This document shows, piece by piece, positions 46,320 through 55,094 of a stretch of 64,000 bases of DNA; position 1 is the stretch's first letter; each line of letters begins with the position of its first letter. The notes under the pieces are model-generated. The model had not been told where the DNA came from and did not search any database. It worked only from the letters and a program-made list of their open reading frames with translations. The position numbers and the translations under genes were made by a program. This DNA is from Lysinibacillus macroides (GTDB lineage Bacteria > Bacillota > Bacilli > Bacillales_A > Planococcaceae), in assembly GCF_001281525.1 (NCBI RefSeq), contig NZ_LGCI01000006.1, positions 27,558-91,557 of the forward strand, written 5' to 3'.

Positions 46320-46417
46320 ATGCTACCTCCTCTTTTTACTCTATCGTATGAAGGAGGATACATCTATCATATGTGCAATGCCTAATCTATCAGAATTAGC
46401 GCTTGAATCACAAAAAA

Positions 46418-46444
46418 ATCAGCGAGAATAAATGCCTCGCTGAT
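46418..46444 (-). terminator. terminator after pepA
   Basis: Stem ATCAGCGAG / CTCGCTGAT followed leftward by a run of seven Ts. Confidence 0.88.
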
Positions 46445-46453
46445 GATTCTATT

Positions 46454-47962
46454 CTATGCTTCCTCGCCTAAGCGTTGGACAAAATTAGCAAGTGTACGTA
46501 CCATCACACCTGTGCCGCCTTTAGGTCCTAAATCATGAACTGCCGCTGCATCAGATGTACCAGCAATATCTAAATGAATCCATGGGGTATCGCCAGCAAA
46601 TTCACCGACAAAGCCACCACCAAAAATCATATGACCATCACGACCAGGTGAGTTATTTAAATCAGCCACATCTGATTTACGAATGCGTTTTTTATCATTT
46701 TCGGTTAAAGGCATACGCCACACAAACTCATCTGTCTCTTTGGCTGCTTCCATAAATGCTGCAAAAAATGCATCATCGTTAGATAGTGCACCTGTCTTAT
46801 CCATACCAAGTGCAGTAATAACGCCTCCCGTTAATGTCGCAACATCAATTAGCGCTGTAGCACCTTGCTGTTTCGCATAAGTAATAGCATCCGCTAGCAC
46901 TAAGCGTCCTTCTGCATCTGTATTTAATACTTCTACTGTTTTCCCGCTGTATGTTGTAATGACATCATCTGGTTTAAAGGCTCTATCAGATACCATATTA
47001 TCCGTAGAGCCAATAACAGCGATAACATTTTTAGCGGGACGTAACTCACCGATAATTTTCATTGCCCCAAGTACAGCAGCTGCACCGCCCATATCACCTT
47101 TCATGCCAACCATTCCATCTCTTGGTTTTAAAGAATAGCCACCTGTATCATATGTGACACCTTTACCAACAAGACCAATTGACTCTTCAAAATCCTCTGT
47201 CGCCTTATATTTTAATGTTATTAAACGAGGTTCTTCATAGGAGCCTTGGTTTACGCTTAAAATACCGCCCATCCCAAGTTCCTCCAATTGTGCTTTCTCT
47301 AAAATCTCTATTTCAAAATCATAGTTAGCAGCAAGCGACTCTGCATAATGAGCTAAATCAGTAGCTGTTAATAAATTTGGCGGTAAATTAATTAAACTGC
47401 GTGCCTCATTTACGGCATCCGCATAAATCACACCAACTTCAAAGCTCGCTACTACTGCATCTAAATCATCTGCTGCTGTCACAAGATGAACGGCATCTAT
47501 ACGTTTATCCACCTCATTTGAAGTTGTTTTATAATGAGGAATTGCATAGTAGCCGAGCCCTATACCTTCACCCGCTAAAAAGGCTACATCTGCTACTGTG
47601 ATGGATTCTGTAGTAAATGATTCGAGCCAAATCGAATACTCCTTCACTTTTAAAGCTCTTAGCTCTTTCCCTACTAGGCCAAATGCTGCTCGAAGATCGC
47701 CCTCTGTTAAGTTTTTACGTTCATCCAAACCAACAAATAAAATACGTTTAAGGTTGGCATGATCTTTGACAAATGGTAATTTTGTTAGCTTTTTTAATGC
47801 AGTCGATACATCTCCTGCATTAATCCATGTCTCAAGGGATTCACCATAAAAGGATGAAAAGCTTGCCCAAGTCTGCATTTGTTCACGATGTTTGGTGACT
47901 CCTACGACTACCAGTTCAGTAGAAATCGTTTCAAATGTTTTTGCCTCTTTTACAATATGCAT
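46454..47962 (-). CDS. pepA: leucyl aminopeptidase (M17 family)
   Basis: Cytoplasmic metallo-exopeptidase that removes N-terminal residues. 502 residues, full length. The signature NTDAEGRLVLADAI and the metal ligands in VGKGVTYDTGGYSLKP and GDMGGAA are present. Equivalent to B. subtilis yuiE and divergent from yuiD, as in that genome. Confidence 0.95.
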   Translation of the reverse strand: MHIVKEAKTFETISTELVVVGVTKHREQMQTWASFSSFYGESLETWINAGDVSTALKKLTKLPFVKDHANLKRILFVGLDERKNLTEGDLRAAFGLVGKELRALKVKEYSIWLESFTTESITVADVAFLAGEGIGLGYYAIPHYKTTSNEVDKRIDAVHLVTAADDLDAVVASFEVGVIYADAVNEARSLINLPPNLLTATDLAHYAESLAANYDFEIEILEKAQLEELGMGGILSVNQGSYEEPRLITLKYKATEDFEESIGLVGKGVTYDTGGYSLKPRDGMVGMKGDMGGAAAVLGAMKIIGELRPAKNVIAVIGSTDNMVSDRAFKPDDVITTYSGKTVEVLNTDAEGRLVLADAITYAKQQGATALIDVATLTGGVITALGMDKTGALSNDDAFFAAFMEAAKETDEFVWRMPLTENDKKRIRKSDVADLNNSPGRDGHMIFGGGFVGEFAGDTPWIHLDIAGTSDAAAVHDLGPKGGTGVMVRTLANFVQRLGEEA

Positions 47963-48085
47963 GTAAACGCCTCCATTCCATATACTATTATAACGAAGTT
48001 TCTGAAAGGTGCGTAATATTTGCCTATACCTTCTTTTAGAAAATAATGAATGTTATAATAAACGTAATTATTTGCAAAGGTCGTG

Positions 48086-48568
48086 ATGAATTTGAGCTTA
48101 CTTCAAAATACCCCATTACTCGTTGCTCTCTTTGCCGTTATTTTTGCACAGTTTGTCAAAATCCCTATCCATTTCTTAATGACGAGACAAATAAAATGGA
48201 GCCTCTTTACTTCAACAGGGGGTATGCCTAGCTCGCACTCCGCTTCTGTTACGGGGTTGACCACGTCTATTGCCTATGAGACGGGCCTAAGCTCGCCTAT
48301 TTTTGCAGTAGCTGCTATGTTCTCCTTTATCGTGATGTATGATGCAAGTGGTGTACGTTACCAGGCGGGACAACATGCGGCAGTCTTAAATCAGCTACGT
48401 AAAGATTTTCAAACATTGCTCCATGATTTAAAAAAATGGCCACAGATGGATGGGCAAGAGAAAATGGAGGAATTAAAAACATTATTGGGTCATAAACGAA
48501 GCGAGGTATTTTTCGGAGCCCTTACAGGTATTTTTATCGCCATTATCACCTATGAGCTTTTACTATAG
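48086..48568 (+). CDS. yuiD: divergent PAP2 family membrane protein
   Basis: 160 residues with four or five hydrophobic segments and the family signature GGMPSSHSASVTGLTTSIAYETG plus DASGVRYQAGQHAAVLN, as in YuiD and plant acid-phosphatase/vanadium-haloperoxidase-related proteins. Function unproven; phosphatase activity is only suggested by family name. ATG 48086 follows AAAGG; GTG 48083 is adjacent. Confidence 0.88.
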   Translation: MNLSLLQNTPLLVALFAVIFAQFVKIPIHFLMTRQIKWSLFTSTGGMPSSHSASVTGLTTSIAYETGLSSPIFAVAAMFSFIVMYDASGVRYQAGQHAAVLNQLRKDFQTLLHDLKKWPQMDGQEKMEELKTLLGHKRSEVFFGALTGIFIAIITYELLL

Positions 48569-48575
48569 CGCTATT

Positions 48576-48606
48576 AACACATCCTCTTGACGGAGGCTGT
48601 GTTCTT
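48576..48606 (+). terminator. terminator after yuiD
   Basis: Imperfect stem AACAC-TCCTC / GGAGG-GTGTT followed by TCTTTT. Confidence 0.6.
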
Positions 48607-48619
48607 TTGTATAAAAAAG

Positions 48620-48649
48620 GTATTCTTCCCTCAATTGAAAGAAGAATAC
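48620..48649 (-). terminator. terminator after yuiB
   Basis: Stem GTATTCTTC / GAAGAATAC followed leftward by CTTTTTT. Confidence 0.8.
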
Positions 48650-48657
48650 TAGACACA

Positions 48658-48987
48658 TTAGAACATTCGATATCCGCTTTTTCGTAAATAAATCATTACA
48701 ATACCTGCCACAATGGAGCCTGCAAAGCCCCCTGATAAAATGGCAATATCAACAAACTGCAGAGCCTGGAATTTATCCATTAACGCAGGAAATGCAGAGC
48801 CTGGCTTAAAAATATAATCTAAAAAGCTTACCTCATCTACAATAAAAATGACAACAATTGGATACACAATCGCCATTAACCATGTCATACGTAACAGCAT
48901 ATTTAGCAAAAAACCGATACCAAAGAACATGACGAAAAATAGCAAAATAGAAATGATTAACTGTACTAATGAAACTGGACCTTCCAT
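48658..48987 (-). CDS. yuiB: YuiB-like membrane protein
   Basis: 109 residues with three or four hydrophobic segments (VQLIISILLFFVMFFGIGFL, MAIVYPIVVIFIVDEVSFLDY, ILSGGFAGSIVAGIVMIYL) and a short basic end. Sequence and position next to yuiD match the YuiB family of Bacillaceae. Function unknown. Confidence 0.75.
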   Translation of the reverse strand: MEGPVSLVQLIISILLFFVMFFGIGFLLNMLLRMTWLMAIVYPIVVIFIVDEVSFLDYIFKPGSAFPALMDKFQALQFVDIAILSGGFAGSIVAGIVMIYLRKSGYRMF

Positions 48988-49112
48988 GTATGTATAACCT
49001 CCGTTTTCCTCTCATTAGTTTACATGATTACGACAACGCTTTCAATGAACATAGCTTTGTTTTCGCCTGTTCGACATATTTAAGTAGCTTATTGTCGCAA
49101 GTAACGGTGCTT

Positions 49113-49619
49113 TTACTTTTTAAAGAACAAGCGATAAGAAGTGTAGCCAAAAATGTCTCCTGGATTAATGCCTTCTATCACTTCTAATTGATGTCTTTCA
49201 AATTGATTGGAGGCCATTTCCTTTAGCATAACAGATGTCATTTCATCTTGTGCAAGCTCCTGTGGATATAACCATTTTGCCTCTAGTATTTCATTTTCCT
49301 GAATACATATTTGCTGCTGCTCATCTTGCATTTGGCAATAAAAAATAGCCATATTATCACTGATTTCATCGCGGATAACCCCTGTCCGAAAACCAATTAA
49401 ACCCGATACCTTGCAGTCGATGCCCGTTTCTTCCTTTATTTCACGGATAACCGCCTCGTCAACTGTTTCACCTGCCTGCACAAAGCCTGCTGGTAATGAC
49501 CAACGTCCCTTTAAGCCACTATATGCCTTTTTCACCACCAACCATTGCCCAAGCTGATTCACCGTCACACCTGATACACCTAACCAAATTTTTCCTCGAT
49601 CTTTTCTCATACCTCTCAC
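49113..49619 (-). CDS. NUDIX hydrolase
   Basis: 168 residues; the Nudix box GFVQAGETVDEAVIREIKEETG (about 46-67) has all the consensus residues for Mg2+ and diphosphate binding. Nearby VSGVTVNQLGQWLVV and WSLPAG are usual for ADP-ribose/NADH-type NUDIX enzymes, but the substrate is not predictable. Stands alone. Confidence 0.9.
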   Translation of the reverse strand: MRGMRKDRGKIWLGVSGVTVNQLGQWLVVKKAYSGLKGRWSLPAGFVQAGETVDEAVIREIKEETGIDCKVSGLIGFRTGVIRDEISDNMAIFYCQMQDEQQQICIQENEILEAKWLYPQELAQDEMTSVMLKEMASNQFERHQLEVIEGINPGDIFGYTSYRLFFKK

Positions 49620-49802
49620 CTCTGTATAGCTATTATACCTGCTTACTTTTCTTAGATTGAAGCTTTATTCACTATTTTATAGCGAATTCTTACCAGAAAA
49701 AAGCTTCTTGCTATAAATGCAATCATGATGGGAACAAGCAATAATTATAAATATTATAATATTTCACTATAATAGATAAAAACAATCACTTAGGAGGAGA
49801 TA

Positions 49803-50156
49803 ATGAATATTTATAAATTAATAAGTATCAGCTCTATTATTTTTATATTGCTAGGCTGTAGTACAAACTTACCTGAGGAGGAGACCCATTCTAAAAAAGA
49901 GGAGAAAGCAATCCAAAAGGGACCGATTTTATTGGGCACTGCGCTATTAAAAGATCAAATTGAAGAAACTCGTGCTTATGAGGTGGATGAGCAAATTACA
50001 TCTGCTATCGGTGAAAGTAAAACACATTTTACAACGCATGGAGTTTTGAAGACGAAGGTGTCTATAGTCAATACAGGTACAAATTTAGTAGAAGGTGAGG
50101 AACTTCCACATGATATTGCTTTTTCCGTAAAGGTGGTGTTTGTGGAATATATGTAA
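49803..50156 (+). CDS. small lipoprotein, unknown
   Basis: 117 residues with a lipoprotein signal peptide (lipobox ILLGC, Cys19) and a Glu/Lys-rich linker, then a short beta-rich mature region. AGGAGGAG ribosome site before ATG. No family recognised. Followed 20 bases later by a small membrane protein and then a degraded reading frame, so the region may be an eroded gene cluster. Confidence 0.75.
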   Translation: MNIYKLISISSIIFILLGCSTNLPEEETHSKKEEKAIQKGPILLGTALLKDQIEETRAYEVDEQITSAIGESKTHFTTHGVLKTKVSIVNTGTNLVEGEELPHDIAFSVKVVFVEYM

Positions 50157-50176
50157 AAAAACTATGGGGGGATGTT

Positions 50177-50350
50177 ATGAGTCATAAAAACCCATTCGAT
50201 GACGGCAATGATTTTTTAAAGAAGCATATCGGCATACCTGACCAAGCTAACATCAAAAAACTTCCAAAACCAATAAAAATCATCGGTTATTTGATGCTTG
50301 CAGGTGTAAGCTTATTTATCTTGCTTATCATCATCGCTCCTTTTAGTTAA
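50177..50350 (+). CDS. small membrane protein, 57 residues
   Basis: ATG 50177 with a GGGGGG site six bases upstream. Residues 1-32 are hydrophilic (DDGNDFLKKHIG, a Lys/Pro segment) and 34-55 one hydrophobic helix (IIGYLMLAGVSLFILLIIIA). Probably cotranscribed with the lipoprotein at 49803. No family known. Confidence 0.65.
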   Translation: MSHKNPFDDGNDFLKKHIGIPDQANIKKLPKPIKIIGYLMLAGVSLFILLIIIAPFS

Positions 50351-50443
50351 TCCTGTATGGCAGGTGAAGACGCATTAAAAAAATTATTATTTTTACTGGG
50401 TTATACTGGATTTCATTTAACAGCTTGTTATTCGTCAAAATAA

Positions 50444-50668
50444 CGTAGTATTGCTCCTGATAATGTCCAAGAAGTAATGGATGAAAAATATACACTTCAA
50501 TTACTTAATGAAGGGAAGGATATTGCTTATATTATTTTTTGGTCAACAGGAACAATTACAGCAGATTTTGGAACGTAGAACAACACATCCATCGTAAAGT
50601 TAGATGTGACAAATCAACAAGACCGTGCAATAGAAGCACAAACCTCCTACACCAAAAAGCCTCTTTGA
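50444..50668 (+). pseudogene. degraded small reading frame with internal stop
   Basis: The frame reads APDNVQEVMDEKYTLQLLN...TADFGT, meets TAG at 50576-50578, then continues in the same frame for 29 codons (NNTSIVKLDV...) to TGA at 50666-50668. Coding-like composition on both sides of the stop and the lack of a usable start suggest the remnant of a small secreted or cytoplasmic protein. Its last codons form the left arm of the following terminator. Confidence 0.45.
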
Positions 50669-50700
50669 TTTGTTGTGTACTAAACAAATCAAAGAGGCTT
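50657..50700. terminator. 18-bp perfect bidirectional terminator
   Basis: AAGCCTCTTTGATTTGTT pairs with AACAAATCAAAGAGGCTT around eight bases; T-rich to the right and A-rich to the left, between convergent genes. Confidence 0.9.
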
Positions 50701-50721
50701 ATTTTAGCATGTTATTTTCTA

Positions 50722-51096
50722 TTATTCACAAACTTCAGGCGAGCCTTCACGCTTTGCTGTTTTAAATGACGTACCACAGCCACATGATGCAATGGCATTT
50801 GGATTGTCGATGGTAAAGCCTCCGCCCATGAGCGATTGTTTATAGTCAATTTTTGTTCCCATTAAAATCGGCGCATCTTCGCGGGAAACAAGAACTGTTA
50901 AACCATGCTGTACATCTTCAAAGTCGTCTTCCTTTTTCTCTTTATCAAAATGCATCCCATAAGATAAGCCGCTACAGCCGCCTCCATTTACGACTACACG
51001 TAAACAAGCACCCTGCTCTTCATTATGCTCCATCATCTCCTGAATATGGAACCCAGCAGCCTGTGTGATTTCAATTATTTGCTTTACACTTGTCAT
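50722..51096 (-). CDS. yutM: A-type iron-sulfur carrier (HesB/IscA family)
   Basis: About 124 residues with the three Cys of A-type carriers: NGGGCSGLSYG and the C-terminal SCGCGTSF. Carries and delivers Fe-S clusters to client enzymes (for example LipA and sulfite reductase). Start ATG 51096 after AAGGAAGG; GTG 51105 is less likely. Corresponds to yutM, and fits with NifU-like yutI nearby. Confidence 0.92.
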   Translation of the reverse strand: MTSVKQIIEITQAAGFHIQEMMEHNEEQGACLRVVVNGGGCSGLSYGMHFDKEKKEDDFEDVQHGLTVLVSREDAPILMGTKIDYKQSLMGGGFTIDNPNAIASCGCGTSFKTAKREGSPEVCE

Positions 51097-51283
51097 CCCA
51101 GTCACCTTCCTTCTTATGTATTATCATATCAATTTCAGCTATTGTATGACAAATATTCCGCTTCCAATCAATTTTCCGTTATAATTCTTATTTTTTTCAC
51201 ATATTTAGTATTTTTTATTCATGTTTCTATACTGCTCATTGGTATAATAGTTACAATGACTTCGCTGGAGGGGGCAATTAGAT

Positions 51284-51976
51284 ATGGAGATTTCACCATA
51301 TTACGAAAAACAAATTCAATGTATAAATTGTAAAAAAGAATTTCCAACATTAAAAGTGCGCTCAAAATTTATTAAAATAGATCATACAGAAACGGACTTT
51401 CAACCTATCTACGCTAATGATGTTAATGCTCTTTACTACAATGTCTTTGTGTGTGAGCATTGTGGTTTTTCCTTTACTGAAGATTTTACCAAATATTTTG
51501 CACCAGGTATTCAGGATGAAATTCGTACGCAAATTACCGAAAAATGGGTACATCATGCTTTCAAGGGAGAACGTACTGTGTTTCAGGCTATTCAAGCCTA
51601 TAAGCTTGCCTTTCTTTGTGGCACAATAAAAAAAGAAAAGAATGTAGCTATTGCTGGATTACTTCTACGTCTTGCGTGGCTCTATCGCTCCCTCAATAAT
51701 AAAGGGCAAGAGGAGCGTTTTTTAAAATTAGCTCGGGATAAATATATGGACTCATACTCTACAGAGGATTATAGTTCAACTCAAATGTCCACTGTACGCA
51801 TTATTTATATGATTGCTGAATTATCGAGACGTATTGGTGATATCGAAAATGCCACACGCTTCTTTTCCAGAGTCATTGAAAAACAAAATGTTAGTGGAGA
51901 GGCAAAAATTATGGATATGGTCAAAGAACAGTGGGCGCTTATACGAGAAGAAAAAAAGCATGACCATGATGCATAG
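51284..51976 (+). CDS. DUF2225 family protein
   Basis: 230 residues. The N terminus has two CxxC pairs (IQCINCKKEFP and VFVCEHCGFSFTED), a zinc-ribbon-like arrangement, and the rest is helical, with TPR-like LKLARDKYMDSY and IGDIENATRFFSRVIEK segments. Matches DUF2225 of Firmicutes; function unknown. GGAGG ribosome site. Confidence 0.88.
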   Translation: MEISPYYEKQIQCINCKKEFPTLKVRSKFIKIDHTETDFQPIYANDVNALYYNVFVCEHCGFSFTEDFTKYFAPGIQDEIRTQITEKWVHHAFKGERTVFQAIQAYKLAFLCGTIKKEKNVAIAGLLLRLAWLYRSLNNKGQEERFLKLARDKYMDSYSTEDYSSTQMSTVRIIYMIAELSRRIGDIENATRFFSRVIEKQNVSGEAKIMDMVKEQWALIREEKKHDHDA

Positions 51977-52013
51977 TGAAAATGCTAGACTAATATAGAT
52001 ATATATTTCAACC

Positions 52014-52082
52014 AAAGAAAAACCCAAACCATCCTGCAAAACACTAAATTTAAGTATTTTGTAATCGTTTGGGTTTTTCTTT
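52014..52082. terminator. bidirectional terminator
   Basis: 16-bp stem AAAGAAAAACCCAAAC / GTTTGGGTTTTTCTTT with an AT-rich 37-base loop, followed on both strands by T-rich sequence. Confidence 0.78.
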
Positions 52083-52146
52083 GTACAGCTTAATTAGTTA
52101 TATACCAGCCCTGCTTCATGATCGACAGCAGTAACATCTTTTCTTG

Positions 52147-53055
52147 TTAAAAACCTTTCTTCTTCGCTCTTTTTTGCACATACATTTGATCATCTGCAAC
52201 ATTCAATAGTTGCTTCGCTGTGACCCCATCCTGTGGGAAACATGCATAGCCAATACTTGCGGAAATGGTGATTTGCTGTTCCTCAATAATAAATGGCTCC
52301 TGTAACAGCTTATTTATTTTTGCTACATACTGTTCCACAGCCTCGATAGACGTTCTATTTTCCACTAAGAGTAGAAATTCATCTCCGCTAAGTCGTGCCA
52401 CAACCTCCTGCTTTTGAACAACTTGCTTACAGCGTTCAGCAAACATTTGTAATAGCAGGTCTCCTTGCAAATGCCCATATTGGTCATTAACAGCCTTAAA
52501 GCCATTCAAATCAATGAAAAATAGTGAAAATACCTTATCCTCTTCTTTGATTAAATGCTCTAAACGGTCCAAAACAAATTTTCGATTTGGTAAACCTGTT
52601 AAACTATCGTAATAAACGAATTGCTCCAAGCTTTTGGAGAAATCAATAGAACTTTGTAAGGATTTATTTAAATTTTGAATACGCTTATAGTGATTGGCTA
52701 CATCATAAAGCTCTATCATTAAATAGGATTGATGCGCCACTTGTAAATGCTGAATTAAAATATTTTGATGGGGCTGCTTCATATCCGCACAGTGACTGTC
52801 CACAAAATAGCGATGCATTGCTGCTGAGCAAAAGCTTTTTTGTCCATCTGATAAAGCCTTCTCAAACATATAAGCATACACCTTTTTATTGAAGCGTGGA
52901 ACGACCATTGTGATCGGCAAGCCCTTCACTTCTTCCTCGCTTTTACCGGTATACTTGGCCAACCATTTATTCCATAATTGAATATTCATTTGCTCATCTA
53001 ATAAAATTATGCCATTATCTAGTTGATTGATGATTGCTACATATAAATCATTCAT
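52147..53055 (-). CDS. PAS-GGDEF diguanylate cyclase
   Basis: 302 residues: a PAS domain (about 5-110; ILLDEQMNIQLWNKWLAKYTG), a linker coiled coil, and a GGDEF domain from about 145 (DSLTGLPNRKFVLDRLEHL). The active-site loop is SGDEF rather than GGDEF, which is compatible with activity. Synthesises c-di-GMP from two GTP. Overlaps the CheC-like gene by eight bases, third in a CheY-CheC-cyclase operon. No inhibitory RxxD site is obvious five residues before the active site. Confidence 0.9.
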   Translation of the reverse strand: MNDLYVAIINQLDNGIILLDEQMNIQLWNKWLAKYTGKSEEEVKGLPITMVVPRFNKKVYAYMFEKALSDGQKSFCSAAMHRYFVDSHCADMKQPHQNILIQHLQVAHQSYLMIELYDVANHYKRIQNLNKSLQSSIDFSKSLEQFVYYDSLTGLPNRKFVLDRLEHLIKEEDKVFSLFFIDLNGFKAVNDQYGHLQGDLLLQMFAERCKQVVQKQEVVARLSGDEFLLLVENRTSIEAVEQYVAKINKLLQEPFIIEEQQITISASIGYACFPQDGVTAKQLLNVADDQMYVQKRAKKKGF

Positions 53056-53680
53056 TCAAATCCCTACTAATCTCATTCACTTTTTGTATTAAAAATTCGA
53101 CTGATTCTAATGAAAACTTAATCAAAATTAAGCCTAGCACCTTTGAATTATCCACACCAAAGCTCACATAGAGCAATAGTAAATTACTCTCTTCTGAACT
53201 AACAAGTGCTTTACAAAATTCTCCTGCATTATGTAAAATTACTTGTGGTACGTCATACTCTAGCTTCATTTCCATCAAGCTTCCCATACCACCCATAATA
53301 GAATTCAGAATAATATTGCCTATTTCTTTTACAATATCAAAATCTTCATCATTAAATGAAAATTCTGTATCCTCCACTATGTATTCTTCTCCTAGGCAAA
53401 GCGCTGTTACATATTTAATTTGCTCAGCTGGAAAAATAAAATCCGCTCTACCTGAAAAAACATTGCCAAACTTTAAAGAAGTAGATAATACCGTGCCATT
53501 TAATACCGGAATAAGATTTTCTTTCTCGCTAGACTTTAACTCATGCAATGACAGTAACTTTATTTCTGGTACTGACAAAAAAATTCTTTTTTGAAGAATT
53601 TCTGATAATAAGTTAGCCGCCTCGCCCACAAATACATTATACAGCTCTTTTAGTATATCCTCTTGTGTTGGTGTTAACAA
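53048..53680 (-). CDS. CheC-type phosphatase
   Basis: About 210 residues with two CheC/CheX/FliY-type helices: DILKELYNVFVGEAANLL near the N terminus and DIVKEIGNIILNSIMG in the middle, both keeping the D-x3-E-x2-N phosphatase residues. Such enzymes remove phosphate from CheY-P, here presumably from the response regulator encoded just upstream. TTG 53680 has AGAAGGGTGA about five bases upstream; GTG 53689 overlaps that gene's stop (GTGA). Confidence 0.85.
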   Translation of the reverse strand: MLTPTQEDILKELYNVFVGEAANLLSEILQKRIFLSVPEIKLLSLHELKSSEKENLIPVLNGTVLSTSLKFGNVFSGRADFIFPAEQIKYVTALCLGEEYIVEDTEFSFNDEDFDIVKEIGNIILNSIMGGMGSLMEMKLEYDVPQVILHNAGEFCKALVSSEESNLLLLYVSFGVDNSKVLGLILIKFSLESVEFLIQKVNEISRDLNE

Positions 53681-53685
53681 CGAAA

Positions 53686-54045
53686 TCACCCTTCTATCAA
53701 TAATTCAATCTCCTTTAGCTTTATAGCATTTATTGGTTTATTAATAAATGCTAACGCGCCAGCAGATAAAACCTCAGCACGAACTGCCAATTGAATATCA
53801 GCCGAAAGCACGATAATTTTAGCTGTTGGGTATCTCTCAAGTATTTGTCTAATTGCCTCTTGCCCACTCATCTTGGGCATTAATAAATCCATGAATACGA
53901 GATCCGGTAGGAAGGCTGCATATACTTGAATACACTCAAAACCATCATTTGCTGTTTCATACACAGCACCTGGATAAATAGATTTTAAAGTTTTGATCGT
54001 TGTTTTTTGAGAAAACATAGAGTCATCCGCTACAAGTATTTTCAT
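53686..54045 (-). CDS. CheY-like response regulator
   Basis: 119 residues, a lone receiver domain: acidic pair in VADDSMFSQ, phospho-accepting Asp in LVFMDLLMPKMSG, Ser in VLSAD and Lys in FINKPI. No output domain, so it works by protein contact, as CheY does. Start ATG 54045 (GAGGGGA site); the longer frame to 54084 is unlikely. First gene of the CheY-CheC-diguanylate cyclase operon; the partner histidine kinase is not in the window. Confidence 0.9.
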   Translation of the reverse strand: MKILVADDSMFSQKTTIKTLKSIYPGAVYETANDGFECIQVYAAFLPDLVFMDLLMPKMSGQEAIRQILERYPTAKIIVLSADIQLAVRAEVLSAGALAFINKPINAIKLKEIELLIEG

Positions 54046-54375
54046 AAAGTTTTCCCCTCGCTTATAAAAGCATATTTCTTGCATAATATCATATTTGGTA
54101 AGTGGTTGAAATTGTTTTACTAATTCTCTATAAAATAATGTTAAAAATGATTATATTTAGAGAATAACTACAATATTTATATAATAAAAAAAGGAGCTAT
54201 TTTCCTACAACCGCATGCCTTGTTTCATAACGCTGTTGATAAGGCAATCATACTAAAAAAAGGATGCCGTCTGTAAATATACAGACAGCATCTCCCTCAA
54301 GTTGCCTAGCTTGTTCCAAACCAAACCCTACGACAAAGGGACTACTTGATAATCAGATAGGCTTGTTATAATCCA
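54046..54375 (-). other. non-coding region containing the yutI 3-prime end and terminator
   Basis: No coding frame. The yutI-proximal part (about 54286-54371) contains pairing segments AAGCCTA/TAGGC and CAAGT/ACTTG around a CCCT/AGGG hairpin, and it ends in a strong stem (GATGCTGTCTGT / ACAGACGGCATC) with TTTTTTT near 54258. The remainder is AT-rich and holds the promoter of the CheY operon near 54100-54180. Confidence 0.5.
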
Positions 54376-54612
54376 TTAAAATACTTGCTCTACTTCTACA
54401 ATGCCTGGTACTTCTTCTAATAATGCACGTTCAATACCAGCTTTCAATGTAATCGTAGAACTTGGGCAACTGCCACAAGCACCTAATAAACGTAATTTCA
54501 CAACGCCATCCTCAACATCTACTAATTCACAGTCTCCACCGTCACGTAGTAAGAATGGGCGTAATTTATCTAATACCTCTTGAACTTGGTCGTTAATTGT
54601 TGCTTCTGCCAT
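54376..54612 (-). CDS. yutI: NifU-like Fe-S scaffold protein
   Basis: 78 residues, the NifU C-terminal (Nfu) domain, with the cluster-binding pair in [19 protein letters not shown]. Delivers Fe-S clusters; with YutM nearby it may supply LipA. Ribosome site AAGGAGTCG. Divergent from yuzD. Confidence 0.92.
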   Translation of the reverse strand: MAEATINDQVQEVLDKLRPFLLRDGGDCELVDVEDGVVKLRLLGACGSCPSSTITLKAGIERALLEEVPGIVEVEQVF

Positions 54613-54695
54613 TTATCTCGACTCCTTTCCTTATAATGATTATAATGTTAGCAACAGAAAAAATCCAATATTGAATCACAAGGAGAGAAAATACC

Positions 54696-55031
54696 ATGCC
54701 ATCAACAAAACCTATGATTGAAATTTATGGAACAGCTGTCATCTGTGCAAGCTGCGTCAATGCTCCATCCTCCAAGGATACATACGAATGGCTACAAGCT
54801 GCCATCAATCGCAAATATCCAAATCAAGCCTATGATATTCGCTATATCGATATTGAAGGACCAATTGAGAATGAACGCGACCAAGAGTATGCAGCGCGTA
54901 TTCAGGAAGATGAGTTCTTCTACCCACTTGTTCTTATTAATAATGAAGTTGTTGGCGAGGGCTATGTACAATTAAAGCCTGTATTTACAGCACTTGAAAA
55001 TTTAGGCTTTATGCCAGATCAAACGGTTTAA
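54696..55031 (+). CDS. yuzD: YuzD family protein (DUF1462)
   Basis: 111 residues, thioredoxin-like fold. A Cys pair in VICASCVNAPSSKDTYEWLQ replaces the usual CxxC order, and the end (YPLVLINNEVVGEGYVQLKPVF) resembles a thioredoxin cis-Pro strand. Matches YuzD, unknown role, in its usual place between yutI and yutJ. AGGAGAG site before ATG. Confidence 0.88.
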   Translation: MPSTKPMIEIYGTAVICASCVNAPSSKDTYEWLQAAINRKYPNQAYDIRYIDIEGPIENERDQEYAARIQEDEFFYPLVLINNEVVGEGYVQLKPVFTALENLGFMPDQTV

Positions 55032-55044
55032 TCACTCCAAAGTA

Positions 55045-55080
55045 AAAGAGTATGGTAAGAAATATCCTGCCATACTCTTT
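55045..55080. terminator. terminator between yuzD and yutJ
   Basis: 11-bp stem AAAGAGTATGG / CCATACTCTTT between convergent genes. Confidence 0.85.
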
Positions 55081-55094
55081 AAATCTTCGTGTTA

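Noticed and set aside
54046-54375. RoxS/RsaE or 6S RNA
   Set aside because: CCCTTTG-like string is present once, but the tandem C-rich motifs of RsaE and the long open bubble of 6S are absent.
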